A stretch of 64,000 nucleotides of DNA from Aliiglaciecola sp. 3_MG-2023 (lineage in GTDB: Bacteria > Pseudomonadota > Gammaproteobacteria > Enterobacterales > Alteromonadaceae). The notes under the pieces are model-generated. The model saw nothing but the letters and a program-made list of their open reading frames with translations. It was not told the DNA's origin and did no database searches. This document shows, one piece after another, positions 48,294 through 56,910 of this stretch. The DNA lies in NCBI RefSeq assembly GCF_030548205.1, contig NZ_JAUORV010000013.1, positions 99,481-163,480 of the forward strand, given 5' to 3'. The translations under genes and the position numbers were made by a program. The first letter of the stretch is position 1, and each line of letters opens with the position of its first letter.

Positions 48294-48881
48294 TTAATGC
48301 TTAGCCTTGTCGCCCCAGATTTCTTCTAAACGTTGATCACGTCCGCAATTCCAACGATATATTTTGTAGCGAACCGGACTCTTTTTGTAAAAATCTTGAT
48401 GTCCAATCTCATCGCCTTTAATTGGGTAAAAACGGGTAGCCGCTAATATGGGTGTCACCAGCTTCTGACTAGGAAATTTAGCCTGCACAGCCGCTTTTGA
48501 TTTTTCAGCTATCCCCCGCTCTTCATCGTTAGCAACAAAAATTGCACTCAAATAACTATGGCCTTTATCACAAAATTGCCCTTGTGCATCGAAGGGGTCA
48601 ATGTTTACCCAAAAATGATCTAATATTTGCTGATAAGTCACCACATTGGCATCATAGGTAATTTTGACCGCTTCATAATGCCCGCGGTGATTGCCGTTGT
48701 ATGTAGGGTTTGGTGAGCTACCACCGGTGAAGCCAGATACGACATCAGTAACCCCATCTAACTTCTCAAAATCAGACTCCATACACCAAAAACAACCACC
48801 CGCTAAGATAGTCTCATCGGCTTGCGTATAAGTAGAAAATAACGACACACTGAATATCAGCGCAGACAAAATAGTTTTCAT
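48294..48881 (-). CDS. msrA: exported peptide methionine sulfoxide reductase A
   Basis: About 195 residues; the ATG at 48881 has AAGGA five bases upstream, while a second ATG two codons earlier has none. A signal peptide (cleavage near YTQAD) precedes the MsrA core GGCFWCMESDF with the catalytic Cys, plus GFTGGSSPNPTYNG and HYEAV. The C-terminal Cys in WNCGRDQ may be the resolving residue. It reduces methionine S-sulfoxide in periplasmic proteins. There is no msrB next to it. Confidence 0.9.
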   Translation of the reverse strand: MKTILSALIFSVSLFSTYTQADETILAGGCFWCMESDFEKLDGVTDVVSGFTGGSSPNPTYNGNHRGHYEAVKITYDANVVTYQQILDHFWVNIDPFDAQGQFCDKGHSYLSAIFVANDEERGIAEKSKAAVQAKFPSQKLVTPILAATRFYPIKGDEIGHQDFYKKSPVRYKIYRWNCGRDQRLEEIWGDKAKH

Positions 48882-49059
48882 AGACATCCTTCAAACAACA
48901 ATCATATGGCCAACAAATTGTGGCATTCTAAGATATAGAACAGGAAAGCTCCTTTGTGCTTTCATGAATATGGGTTGATTGTGCTTTCATGACTATCTGG
49001 TGCGATAGAGCACGTGGCTTAGCTTCATGTTCCCACAAGCGATAAATGGCAGAAGCATA

Positions 49060-49686
49060 TCAACGCTCGCTTAAAACAAGCCTCAACGCAAGGGCGCTAA
49101 AAACAGTTCCTGCAATTCGATTCATTACCACCTGGGCTTTTGTAGATCCTTTTAGCCATTCTCCTAGATAACCAGCAAACCAGGCAATCAAACTAAAGAT
49201 AACTAGGGCCGTAACAATAAAAACCCCACCAAAAATTACCATTTGTAAGGTAACAGAACCCTTGTCGGGATCGGCAAATTGAGGAAGAAAAGCAAGGAAA
49301 AATATCGCCACTTTAGGATTGGTAATATTCATGATGATGCCTCGTGAATAGAGTTGTCGCCAAGGCAATTGGGTATTTGATTTAGCATCTAAGCCAGCGG
49401 CACCGGCTCGAAAAGCCTGAAAGGCTAAATATAATAAATAAACAGCGCCCACGATTTTAAGAATGTTAAACGCCAGTGCCGAGGTTTGAAAAATAACGGC
49501 AACACCGAATGACACCGCAGCGGTATGTACAAACAGGCCTGTACACAAACCTAAGGTCACTAAAATCCCCGCTTTTCGACCATTGAGTGCTGACTGGGTT
49601 AACACAAAAATATTATCTGGGCCTGGCGCAAAAGACAGCGCCACCGACGCAGCCAAAAACATCAGTAAAGTTTCAATGGGTATCAT
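49060..49686 (-). CDS. LysE/RhtB-family amino acid exporter
   Basis: 208 residues with six predicted helices. The family opening FLAASVALSFAPGPDNIFVL followed by GRKAGILVTLGLCTGLFVHT is typical, and MNITNPKVAIFFLAFLPQF is the conserved middle motif. It exports an amino acid or derivative across the inner membrane. It stands alone; substrate unknown. Confidence 0.9.
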   Translation of the reverse strand: MIPIETLLMFLAASVALSFAPGPDNIFVLTQSALNGRKAGILVTLGLCTGLFVHTAAVSFGVAVIFQTSALAFNILKIVGAVYLLYLAFQAFRAGAAGLDAKSNTQLPWRQLYSRGIIMNITNPKVAIFFLAFLPQFADPDKGSVTLQMVIFGGVFIVTALVIFSLIAWFAGYLGEWLKGSTKAQVVMNRIAGTVFSALALRLVLSER

Positions 49687-49957
49687 CTATTTTCTCTTAG
49701 ATTGCTAATAGCAAGGTGGTTAGGGTTTCAATTCAGCAAGGTTACCTAGCACACGAACCACTGTAAACCTGTGGAGATAAAACTTTTAAACAACGAAATT
49801 TAATAGCTGTCCACTGAAAAGTGCAATTTATTGTAGGTAAATCTCCTCTGAAAATGCACATTCTACATTTTTATTTAATGCTAAATTGCACATGAATTGA
49901 CCTTATTAATACAAATAAAGCCGCCCTGTGTAACGAAAGCGGCCGGAGCGAGCGATT
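49687..49957. other. 271-bp intergenic region
   Basis: AT-rich divergent region between the LysE and YHYH genes. It contains a loose direct repeat (CTGAAAAGTGCAATTTATTG and CTGAAAATGCACATTCTACA at about 49816 and 49850). No gene is seen. Confidence 0.4.
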
Positions 49958-50830
49958 ATGTTTAAATTAGAAAATCCATTGCGTATAGTTTGTGTGTTCA
50001 GCATGCTTTCATTGCTCGTAGCCTGCGGCGGAAGTTCATCAGATACTGCGCTTACCCAAGACGACAGTGATGCGGGAACGGGAACAGATTCAGGAACGGA
50101 TACAGGTTCAGACACCAGTTCCTGCGACACGCCGATGACTGAACTATCGAGTGCATTTCTTGAATTTGTAGCAGCGCCAAACGTCACTGTTGTTTTATCT
50201 GAAGATGGCTGCACGGTAGCGCTGGAGTCAGCAGGTAAACCTGATCACACTTCTTCATACTGGGATTCTGGCAACGAAAGCGGTTTATATGTTGAACCTG
50301 AAGATGCTGAATTATTTGATCAGCAACGCTCACCAGGGGATATCGAAGATTATATTAATGATTATGATTTAACGGTTCCCGTAAACCCAGAGCTTGCGGC
50401 CACGTCTTCAGCCACACCTCTTGGCGCTATTGGTATTGCCATAAGTGGCGCTCCCATATTCAACGACTCAGAAGGTAATGGTGATGTTTCCTTAGGTGTC
50501 ATTCAGGGTTTTGACCGCAACGGCGCGCACACAGGCCCTCAAACCTACCACTACCATTTAGAACCGAGAGCAGTGTCTTATGATGATGATTCACTGGTTG
50601 GCATTATGGCTGATGGCTTTTTTATATTTGGCAGACGTTGCTATTCGACAGCTGGCTATCCAACGGATCTTGATGAGTCTAACGGGCATACTTCAGTCAC
50701 CTTATATACCGGCGGAACAGAAGAAGATGCCGAATATCACTATCACGTTTCAACCGAACAATATTTAAATGGTGACTACTATTTAATTTTCCCAGGTAAT
50801 TTTCAGGGTACACCGAGTGATATCAACTAG
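49958..50830 (+). CDS. YHYH domain lipoprotein
   Basis: 290 residues. Lipobox LVAC23 followed by GGSSSD, then a Gly/Asp/Thr/Ser-rich linker (GTGTDSGTDTGSDTSS). The YHYH domain has PQTYHYHLEPRA and a second EYHYHVSTEQ. These His motifs look metal-binding, and the domain is of unknown function. CGGAG ribosome site before the ATG. It overlaps the MORN-repeat gene by 14 bases, and that gene overlaps a SCO1-like gene, so the three form one operon. Confidence 0.87.
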   Translation: MFKLENPLRIVCVFSMLSLLVACGGSSSDTALTQDDSDAGTGTDSGTDTGSDTSSCDTPMTELSSAFLEFVAAPNVTVVLSEDGCTVALESAGKPDHTSSYWDSGNESGLYVEPEDAELFDQQRSPGDIEDYINDYDLTVPVNPELAATSSATPLGAIGIAISGAPIFNDSEGNGDVSLGVIQGFDRNGAHTGPQTYHYHLEPRAVSYDDDSLVGIMADGFFIFGRRCYSTAGYPTDLDESNGHTSVTLYTGGTEEDAEYHYHVSTEQYLNGDYYLIFPGNFQGTPSDIN

Positions 50831-51455
50831 TCGCCAAAACGGCTTTTGCTTTGGCCCGCACTCAATATGTGTGTTGGCGGTACTGATAGTAACTGCCATT
50901 GCTGCGGCGAAGACGTTTATCCCTGTCACCCCACTTGTTGTTGATAAATCAGAAATTGCCATTAACAGCAAAGGGCAGCGGGTATACCAAAATGAACCCT
51001 TTAGCGGTGATATGCGAAGTTATCACCCAGCAGGAAATGTAGCCACCAGCGATGAATTTGTGAATGGAAGACGTCAGGGGTTCGCACGCAAATGGTTTGC
51101 AAATGGAACCTTAGGGTACGAATCTCACTATGTTTCTGGCAAACGTGATGGTGACACCAAAACATGGTGGGTCAACGGCAATCGACGATCTCATTTTGTT
51201 TATATTAACGGCAAAGTTGAGGGCACGGCATGGCGCTGGTACAGAAACGGGGCGAAGTTTAAGAAATTTAACTATCTCGCGGGCAAACCCATAGGGTTGC
51301 AACAAGCCTGGCGATTAAACGGAAAACTATTTTCCAATTTTGAATATAAAAATGGGCGGATTTATGGTCTTAGAAAAGCAAATAACTGTGTTGGGGTTGA
51401 AAATGAAATCGTTTCGCCAGATTACTACCAAAATCAAGCAAGCAATTCTCTTTAG
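50817..51455 (+). CDS. membrane-anchored MORN/YwqK-type repeat protein
   Basis: 212 residues from GTG at 50817 (AGGG eight bases upstream). One hydrophobic helix (about 17-36) then MORN-type repeats of about 22 residues (G.MRSYHPAGN, GFARKWFANGTLGYESHYVS, GKRDGDTKTWWVNGNRRSHF, GTAWRWYRNGAKFKKFNYLA). This YwqK-like arrangement binds proteins or lipids; despite the antitoxin name, no toxin is beside it. Its first codons overlap the YHYH gene and its last 53 bases overlap the SCO1-like gene. Confidence 0.82.
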   Translation: MISTSRQNGFCFGPHSICVLAVLIVTAIAAAKTFIPVTPLVVDKSEIAINSKGQRVYQNEPFSGDMRSYHPAGNVATSDEFVNGRRQGFARKWFANGTLGYESHYVSGKRDGDTKTWWVNGNRRSHFVYINGKVEGTAWRWYRNGAKFKKFNYLAGKPIGLQQAWRLNGKLFSNFEYKNGRIYGLRKANNCVGVENEIVSPDYYQNQASNSL

Positions 51456-52074
51456 TGGATTGCTCTTAAGTGCATTTACCCACGCGTCTGATACTTTGCC
51501 CTACTACAACAGTGAAGAGTTTACGCCCATCTGGCTAGAGCCGGATAGTAAAGAGCTTGAAAACTTTCATCAAATTCCACCATTTAGTTTTACGGATCAA
51601 GATGGTAAAGAAGTCAGCGAAAAAACCTTCGAAAATAAAATTTATGTTGCTGGTTTTTTCTTTAGCACCTGCCCCGGAATTTGTCCTTCAATTCGATCGA
51701 AATTAATAGCGGTTCAAGAAAAATTTCTGGATGATCCTGAGGTGAAAATTCTTCAACACTCCATTAGACCAACGTCTGATTCAGTGGAACTATTGAAGGA
51801 TTATGCCAATACCAATGGCATAGTTAGTGGTAAATGGCACTTAGCCACTGGCAATAGAGACGAAATATATTCACTTGCTAAATCCGCATATTTTGCCAGT
51901 GAAGATTTAGGTAACATTCAAAATACAGATGATTTTCTGCATACTGAAAGCCTGCTACTCATTGACCAAAATCGTCATGTACGAGGTATATATAATGGTC
52001 TGAATAAAGCCTCAGTGGCGTATCTTATTGCCGATATTGAAAACTTAAAAAAGAGCAACATTGCGAAAAAGTAA
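51403..52074 (+). CDS. SCO1/SenC-family copper chaperone or thiol protein
   Basis: 223 residues from the ATG at 51403 with GGGG six bases upstream; a longer frame starts inside the MORN gene. A signal peptide (cleavage near FTHAS) precedes a thioredoxin-like fold with the SCO metal motif STCPGICP (Cys90, Cys94) and a later His in DFLHTESLLLIDQ. SCO proteins deliver copper to cytochrome oxidase or act as thiol reductases. No oxidase genes are adjacent; the operon with a YHYH lipoprotein suggests a common periplasmic metal task. Confidence 0.88.
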   Translation: MKSFRQITTKIKQAILFSGLLLSAFTHASDTLPYYNSEEFTPIWLEPDSKELENFHQIPPFSFTDQDGKEVSEKTFENKIYVAGFFFSTCPGICPSIRSKLIAVQEKFLDDPEVKILQHSIRPTSDSVELLKDYANTNGIVSGKWHLATGNRDEIYSLAKSAYFASEDLGNIQNTDDFLHTESLLLIDQNRHVRGIYNGLNKASVAYLIADIENLKKSNIAKK

Positions 52075-52152
52075 GACTCCATAAAGTATATTTCAGTTTT
52101 CAGCTATCTAGTAAAACCTGTGTTTAGAATTTGATTAATCGGTATCGAATAG

Positions 52153-52179
52153 CCTTGTCACGCTTATAGGGTGACAAGG
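52153..52179. terminator. nine-base-pair hairpin
   Basis: CCTTGTCAC pairs with GTGACAAGG over a nine-base loop between the SCO gene and the convergent cytochrome gene. There is no T run next to it, so it may act as a bidirectional stop or be a processing site. Confidence 0.4.
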
Positions 52180-52274
52180 GTTGAAGAGGTAGGGACTTTT
52201 TTAAAGTTAGTGACTAATCAACATCACTAAGAAGCATTTAGCTGTAGTTCATAACCACTCACTTTCTAACTGCT

Positions 52275-52742
52275 TCAGCGATTTACACTATGACAATTAG
52301 TGCATGCGCCAGACACTTTACCAGCCAAATAATAACTCGGTTTTTCTAAAGAGGCGGCAATGCGTGCATTATCAACTTTACTGACAAAGTCACGCATATA
52401 ATCTTGCAAAAAAGGGTGACTGGCACCCGCATCTCCAGCACGCAGTCCAGAAGCAATCTTTTCAATATTGTGTAAAGTAGTTAATACTTGCTGCTGTTGA
52501 TTAGCAAACCCCACACTTTGCGGCTCATGTTGCTGGCTTAACGCAAACTCTAAAACACGCATTTGTTGTGCGAGGCGATCCATATCTGAACGCAATTTCG
52601 ACGGTTCAACGTATTTAAAATCTGGCGGGTAAGTAACTTTTCTGAGATTAGTGGCCATCTGACTGGTGCATCCCTGGATGAACATAACGCCAAAAAGCAG
52701 AAGGGAAACAGAGAAAACCATTAAACCTTTGTGCATTTTCAT
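52275..52742 (-). CDS. c-type cytochrome lipoprotein with C-terminal heme motif
   Basis: 155 residues. Lipobox IQGC25 after a signal peptide, a helical middle region, and a heme-binding CTNCH (147-151) four residues from the C-terminus, the location found in cytochrome c-prime-like four-helix bundles. It is attached to a membrane and carries or senses electrons or gas ligands. The YdcH-like gene lies 41 bp upstream on the same strand. Function beyond heme binding is unknown. Confidence 0.8.
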   Translation of the reverse strand: MKMHKGLMVFSVSLLLFGVMFIQGCTSQMATNLRKVTYPPDFKYVEPSKLRSDMDRLAQQMRVLEFALSQQHEPQSVGFANQQQQVLTTLHNIEKIASGLRAGDAGASHPFLQDYMRDFVSKVDNARIAASLEKPSYYLAGKVSGACTNCHSVNR

Positions 52743-52782
52743 TTTATACCCGCCTTGTCATTGTCAAAAAGCTTGCTAAAAA

Positions 52783-53034
52783 TTAGAGCGCTTTCTCAGT
52801 CTCAGTTATTTGCGCAAACAATTGATCTTTAAGTACTACTCGTTGTTTTTTTAACGACTCTAAATAATCATCTGAAACAGCTTCATTTTGCTCTTCGATG
52901 TGATGAATTTCCTTATTAACATCATGATACTGATCAAATTGTTTAACAAAGTGCCTATCATTCATTTTAAGATGACGGATAGTGTGTTTATGCTCTGGAA
53001 GATCATGACTAAGCGTATGTTTTTCTACTTGCAT
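52783..53034 (-). CDS. YdcH family (DUF465) small protein
   Basis: 83 residues from the ATG at 53034 (GAGG ten bases upstream); a TTG thirteen codons earlier has no ribosome site. The DUF465 core is RHFVKQFDQYHDVNKEIHHI followed by LKKQRVVLKDQLFAQI, an antiparallel helical hairpin. Many His residues lie at the N-terminus (HTLSHDLPEHKHTIRH). It is probably co-transcribed with the cytochrome gene. Function unknown. Confidence 0.78.
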   Translation of the reverse strand: MQVEKHTLSHDLPEHKHTIRHLKMNDRHFVKQFDQYHDVNKEIHHIEEQNEAVSDDYLESLKKQRVVLKDQLFAQITETEKAL

Positions 53035-53104
53035 GCTGCAATTTACCTCATATTTATGGTTTAAATTTGACAATTTCAGTGTACGCCTTAGGCAGCCTTA
53101 TATA

Positions 53105-53118
53105 TTGATCTAGGTCAT
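53105..53118. promoter_or_regulatory. FNR-like site upstream of ydcH-cytochrome
   Basis: TTGATCTAGGTCAT keeps the TTGAT-N4 half and a changed second half of the FNR consensus TTGAT-N4-ATCAA, 71 bp before the YdcH ATG. It would fit oxygen control of a c-type cytochrome, but one site with two mismatches is weak evidence. Confidence 0.35.
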
Positions 53119-53396
53119 GTTTAACGGGATAAACTACTGAGTTAATAGCACGTTTAAATTCTTTCAAAACTTTTAAGAGGCTCCCTACTTTTGAAAGTAA
53201 AATTTGAATCTACTTAGTGTCGTCGACTTTCCTAATATTACTGATTCCTACTGAATTTGATCGCAATAATGCAGAAACAGAAAGGTTTTTGACAAAAAAC
53301 AGGTCTACTCTATCAAGAGTAAAAATGGTCAGAATGATAAGTCACTTACATCTGGCGAATTGGCACAAAGTATTACGTTTGGAGTAAGCAAAAATT

Positions 53397-53588
53397 GTGA
53401 ACAACACTGAAATTCAAATTGGCTTACCATGTGTTTACGAGCAATTGTGTTTTTGGTCTGGAGTGGGCATTGCTTTTTTGTTTGTAGCCATAATTGTTGC
53501 AATCGTTGTCTCTGTTTGGCGGGATAAAATAAAACAGAGAAAAAAGCGCGAAGAGCGACTAAAGCAACGAAAGCGCAAGTTTGATTAA
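53397..53588 (+). CDS. 63-residue single-helix membrane protein
   Basis: From GTG at 53397 with GGAG twelve bases upstream. A short polar N-terminus with two Cys residues (PCVYEQLCFW) leads into one hydrophobic helix (GIAFLFVAIIVAIVVSV) and a strongly basic tail (WRDKIKQRKKREERLKQRKR). The topology is probably N-out and C-in. The 300 bp before it hold no other gene. No family recognised. Confidence 0.55.
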   Translation: MNNTEIQIGLPCVYEQLCFWSGVGIAFLFVAIIVAIVVSVWRDKIKQRKKREERLKQRKRKFD

Positions 53589-53623
53589 CACAGTTTTCGT
53601 GTCACTATTACTCAGGTAATAAG

Positions 53624-53682
53624 GGCTGCAATCTATCGGCTGCAATCTATCGGCTGCAATCATGGCTGTCATCATGGCTTTT
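53624..53682 (+). repeat. short tandem GGCTGCAATCTATC units
   Basis: Two exact 14-base units (53624, 53638) followed by drifted GGCTGCAATCAT, GGCTGTCATCAT and GGCTTTT. The third and fourth units resemble the GGCTGTC words of the arrays at 55.1 and 58.4 kb. Confidence 0.8.
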
Positions 53683-53777
53683 CAGATTCCTGTCACCTTG
53701 ATATGACACGTCTCTACCTTCTTCAGATACCAGGTAAGTCGTTGATTAAAGACACACAATGTAATTGGCGATATTAG

Positions 53778-54212
53778 TTAACCATTGATGTAAGAATTAC
53801 CAAACTCTTGTTTAATCGTATCTAAATAATCCTTCAGTGAATGCTTCTTATAATAGTGGTTCAGCATTGCTGATGGCTTAGCTTTATTATCGCAAAACTC
53901 ACACTGCACTTTCACCTCGGGTGCGTCGTCTATTGCCTTTTGCAGTCCACTTTCAATACGATGATGCTGTACCTGCAGCTTTTCGGTTGTTTCTGTTATG
54001 GTGTAAATATCGGTAACAGGATCCTTTGACATGTATCCGTAATCAACAAGTGCTCTTCGTAAGTGATCTACCGCATACATCGGCTCAGACAAATATCGAC
54101 GACTAATTGAACCGACAATTATTTTGTCCAGCTCATGTCTAGTGTATGAGGTTCTATCCAACAACGAGAGAATAAATTCTGATATACGGTTTTTTTTACT
54201 TTTTAATTGCAC
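53778..54212 (-). CDS. DUF2087-like protein with a C2H2-type zinc finger
   Basis: 144 residues. The N-terminal part (about 5-80) looks like a winged helix of DUF2087 type (YTRHELDKIIVG, AVDHLRRALVDYGYMSKDP). The C-terminal part has Cys104, Cys107, His119 and His124 in CEFCDNKAKPSAMLNHYYKK followed by H, the spacing of a classical C2H2 finger. No signal peptide or membrane segment; a cytoplasmic nucleic-acid-binding protein is likely. No partner gene. Confidence 0.7.
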   Translation of the reverse strand: MQLKSKKNRISEFILSLLDRTSYTRHELDKIIVGSISRRYLSEPMYAVDHLRRALVDYGYMSKDPVTDIYTITETTEKLQVQHHRIESGLQKAIDDAPEVKVQCEFCDNKAKPSAMLNHYYKKHSLKDYLDTIKQEFGNSYING

Positions 54213-54424
54213 TGACTTACACCTTCATCACAATCAACTTTAAACTTAAAAGTCATATTGGCACTGTAAATACTATACCAAAACGGAGGTAATTTTAGCC
54301 TTTCTATAACCCATTAATCTGTTTTCAAGATCATTTTTAAAAGGTGGGTGTCTTCTTTATTATTGTATTCTTTATTGCAAAACTACTGTGCTAAGCTTGG
54401 CAAACACATCAGGAGGGATTCGAT

Positions 54425-55117
54425 TTGTTATTACGAAGAATTTCACAACACGTCAAAGAACAGAATTGGTTTGCTGTTGCCATCGATTTTTTCATAGTCG
54501 TGGCCGGCATCTTGATTGCCTTTCAAATCACCAGTTGGAATGAAGAACGCAAAGACAACAAACGTGAGCAACAAATCATAGAACGGTTACACTCCGACTT
54601 TACGATGCTTGAGAAAAATACCGACGAGTATATTGAATTTCTTGAGGTTAACGCACCGATAATAGAAAAGTTCCAGCAACAAATTACCAATTATCCCAAA
54701 GGTACGGATTTGGAGCTGATGCAAAGTTTCTTTGAAACGGCATTCAACTTGCCCCCTCCTGAAGGCCATTCAGATACATACCAGCAGCTTATAACCAACG
54801 GTGATATGAGCGTTTTAAACAACGAATCTTTACGTGCTGAACTTGTGAACCATGCTTCTTTAACAAACTTATACTTGCACGCAAGCCAAGCTAGTCGTGA
54901 GTGGTCAAGGCCATATGTGACACCGCTTGTACGGCTAGGTTCTTTACTTCAAGTTTTACCGATGGATGAGGCTGTATCATCGTCAGGGTCCAGAGCGGAT
55001 TTAATTATCGCCATTAACCTTTATAAAGATATTTTTGAAAGCCAACTACTATTACTGAAAGATCATAAAGCAAGCTTTGCTAAAGTTAACGGCATGCTCA
55101 TCAAGGAAAAAAGCTAA
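54425..55117 (+). CDS. DUF6090 family membrane protein
   Basis: 230 residues from TTG at 54425 with AGGAGGG seven bases upstream. An N-terminal helix (AVAIDFFIVVAGILIAFQIT) leads into SWNEERKDNKREQQIIERLH, the DUF6090 signature, and an all-helical body. One membrane anchor places the body in the periplasm or cytoplasm. Function unknown. The repeat array at 55121 begins directly after its stop codon. Confidence 0.8.
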   Translation: MLLRRISQHVKEQNWFAVAIDFFIVVAGILIAFQITSWNEERKDNKREQQIIERLHSDFTMLEKNTDEYIEFLEVNAPIIEKFQQQITNYPKGTDLELMQSFFETAFNLPPPEGHSDTYQQLITNGDMSVLNNESLRAELVNHASLTNLYLHASQASREWSRPYVTPLVRLGSLLQVLPMDEAVSSSGSRADLIIAINLYKDIFESQLLLLKDHKASFAKVNGMLIKEKS

Positions 55118-55120
55118 GTT

Positions 55121-55282
55121 ATACTTTAAACATGGACTACTTTAAACATGGACAGGCATCTTTTTAAACGTGGACATACTTTAAAAAAATCCAGTTTATG
55201 GCTGTCTATGTTAGTAGCTGTCCCAGTTTGTGGCTGTCCATGACTGAAAGCCGGTCCATGACTGAGCGCCCTGTCTAAGTTT
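55121..55282. repeat. inverted array of GGCTGTCCATG-type units
   Basis: On the left, AAACATGGAC words (55128, 55145) and AAACGTGGACAT at 55166; on the right, the opposite orientation: TTATGGCTGTCTATG, AGTAGCTGTCC, GTTTGTGGCTGTCCATG and GCCGGTCCATGACTG. The centre is an A-rich stretch near 55185. The array can fold into hairpins between the two halves. It occupies part of the 325-bp gap before the transglutaminase-like gene. Confidence 0.82.
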
Positions 55283-55442
55283 AAGAGCAAAGATTGAAGA
55301 ATATTTAATTATGAGTGACCACTTAAGAGATCATATTATAACTAAACAATAGAACAACATATGATTAACATTTATATGCTATTTCGTCTATTTTAGGATA
55401 TTCTGATTATAGTTTTTTGGCCAAAATCAAAAGAATAGTTTA

Positions 55443-56123
55443 ATGACCGCAATATCTAAAAAAGACATGCAGCAATATTTGTGTGCTACTGAATATTTCG
55501 ACTACGATGACCCACAAATAACAAGCCTATTCGAACAAATTAAGATTGGCAGCCCAAAAGCGATGGCAATAGAAATATATTACCTCGTTAGAGACAATTA
55601 CTTATACAACCCCTACTGCTTTGTTGATGGAATAAATAGCTTTAGAGGGAGTTATTGTTGTGAAAAGAACGAAGGGTATTGCATTCCCAAAGCATCACTA
55701 ATGATTGCACTATGTCGAAAAGCTGGCATACCTGCACGTCTTGGTTTAGCTGATGTTAAAAATCACCTTGCTACACCGAAATTATTAGAGATGCTGGGTA
55801 CGGATATTTTTTCAATGCATGGATATGTTGAAGTGTGTATTGAGGGAAAGTGGGTAAAAGCAACTCCGGCCTTTAATCGTTCTTTATGTGAAAAAATGCA
55901 TAGCCTCCCGTTGGAGTTCAATGGTGAAGATGATTCCATCTTTCAACCTTTTACAGAGAAGGGACATAAGCATATGGAGTATATTACCGATTGGGGAACA
56001 TTCGCCGAGTTACCTGTAGACTTTATTATGGATAATTTTAATAAACATTATCCTCATTTTATGGGAAAACTATCGAATAAAGAATACAGTGCAGATATTG
56101 CACCGGCAATGGAAAAGGAATGA
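55443..56123 (+). CDS. transglutaminase-like domain protein
   Basis: 226 residues. The transglutaminase core has the Cys80 motif EGYCIPKASLMIALCRKAGI and His126 in SMHGYVEV; the Asp of the triad is not clear (the matching place reads TPAFN). Without a signal peptide it is cytoplasmic. Such proteins act as proteases or amidases in bacteria. It stands alone between a repeat array and a terminator. Confidence 0.82.
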   Translation: MTAISKKDMQQYLCATEYFDYDDPQITSLFEQIKIGSPKAMAIEIYYLVRDNYLYNPYCFVDGINSFRGSYCCEKNEGYCIPKASLMIALCRKAGIPARLGLADVKNHLATPKLLEMLGTDIFSMHGYVEVCIEGKWVKATPAFNRSLCEKMHSLPLEFNGEDDSIFQPFTEKGHKHMEYITDWGTFAELPVDFIMDNFNKHYPHFMGKLSNKEYSADIAPAMEKE

Positions 56124-56221
56124 GTACAAACTAACCAGTAATTAGCAAGCAATTAAATAAATAGGCATATGTAAAAATCTGTTTTCGCCTTTTAGTTTAA
56201 TTAACATTTGAGATTAAAGGT

Positions 56222-56260
56222 TGGTCTGATCAAACCAATTGATATGATCAGACCATATTT
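56222..56260. terminator. hairpin terminator
   Basis: TGGTCTGATCA pairs perfectly (11 bp) with TGATCAGACCA over a 12-base loop, followed by TATTTCT. It lies between the transglutaminase gene and the convergent aldehyde dehydrogenase remnant. Confidence 0.65.
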
Positions 56261-56280
56261 CTATCAAATGCGGTAAAATT

Positions 56281-56910
56281 TTATTGTTCAACAGGTTCAA
56301 TTACTGCTTTGATTTCTAAGAAATCTTCGAATCCATGTGCGCCCCATTCACGACCATTACCCGATTGCTTAAAGCCTCCAAACGGAGCAGAGAAGTCGAG
56401 TTCAGCTCCGTTAATTACGACTTGTCCTGCGCGTATTTTTGTAGCAACAGATTTAGCTTCCTCAAGAGACCCCTGGATATATGCGGCCAAACCATAGATA
56501 GTGTCATTTGCTATTTCGATAGCGTGATCTAAATTTTCATAGGGGATCATAACCATCACCGGACCAAAAATTTCTTCGCGGGCAATGGTCATATCATTAT
56601 TCACATTTGAAAAGATAGTTGGACGCGCAAAGTAGCCTTTATCTAGTCCTTCAGGATGGCCCAAGCCACCAGTTTCGATGACAGCCCCTTCGGATACTCC
56701 TTTTTGAATTAGATCTTGAATTTTTTGATACTGACGACCATTTGAAATGGGACCCAAGGACCCAGGCTCTGCGGTGATTGGATTTTCAACTTTTATCCCT
56801 TGCGCCGTTGCTTTAGCAATTGCGACTGCCTGCTCGTACTGATCTTTGTGTACCAGCATGCGCGATGGTGCATTACATGACTGTCCAGAGTTCATCAAGC
56901 AATGGGCCAC
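56281..56910 (-). pseudogene. aldehyde dehydrogenase, 5'-truncated
   Basis: The remaining 209 residues are the C-terminal half of an NAD-type aldehyde dehydrogenase, starting at the catalytic-Cys region (AHCLMNSGQSCNAPSRM) and running through EEIFGPVMVMIPY and FGGFKQSGNGREWGAHGFED. The N-terminal half (about 270 residues, including the Rossmann domain and the general-base Glu) is absent. In frame before the join there are two codons (GCG, TCC on this strand), then TGA. The gene is broken at a junction near 56911, where another truncated gene starts on the opposite strand. Confidence 0.85.

Noticed and set aside
50817..51455. Toxin-antitoxin module suggested by the YwqK family name
   Set aside because: No toxin gene is adjacent; the neighbours are YHYH and SCO1-like genes.
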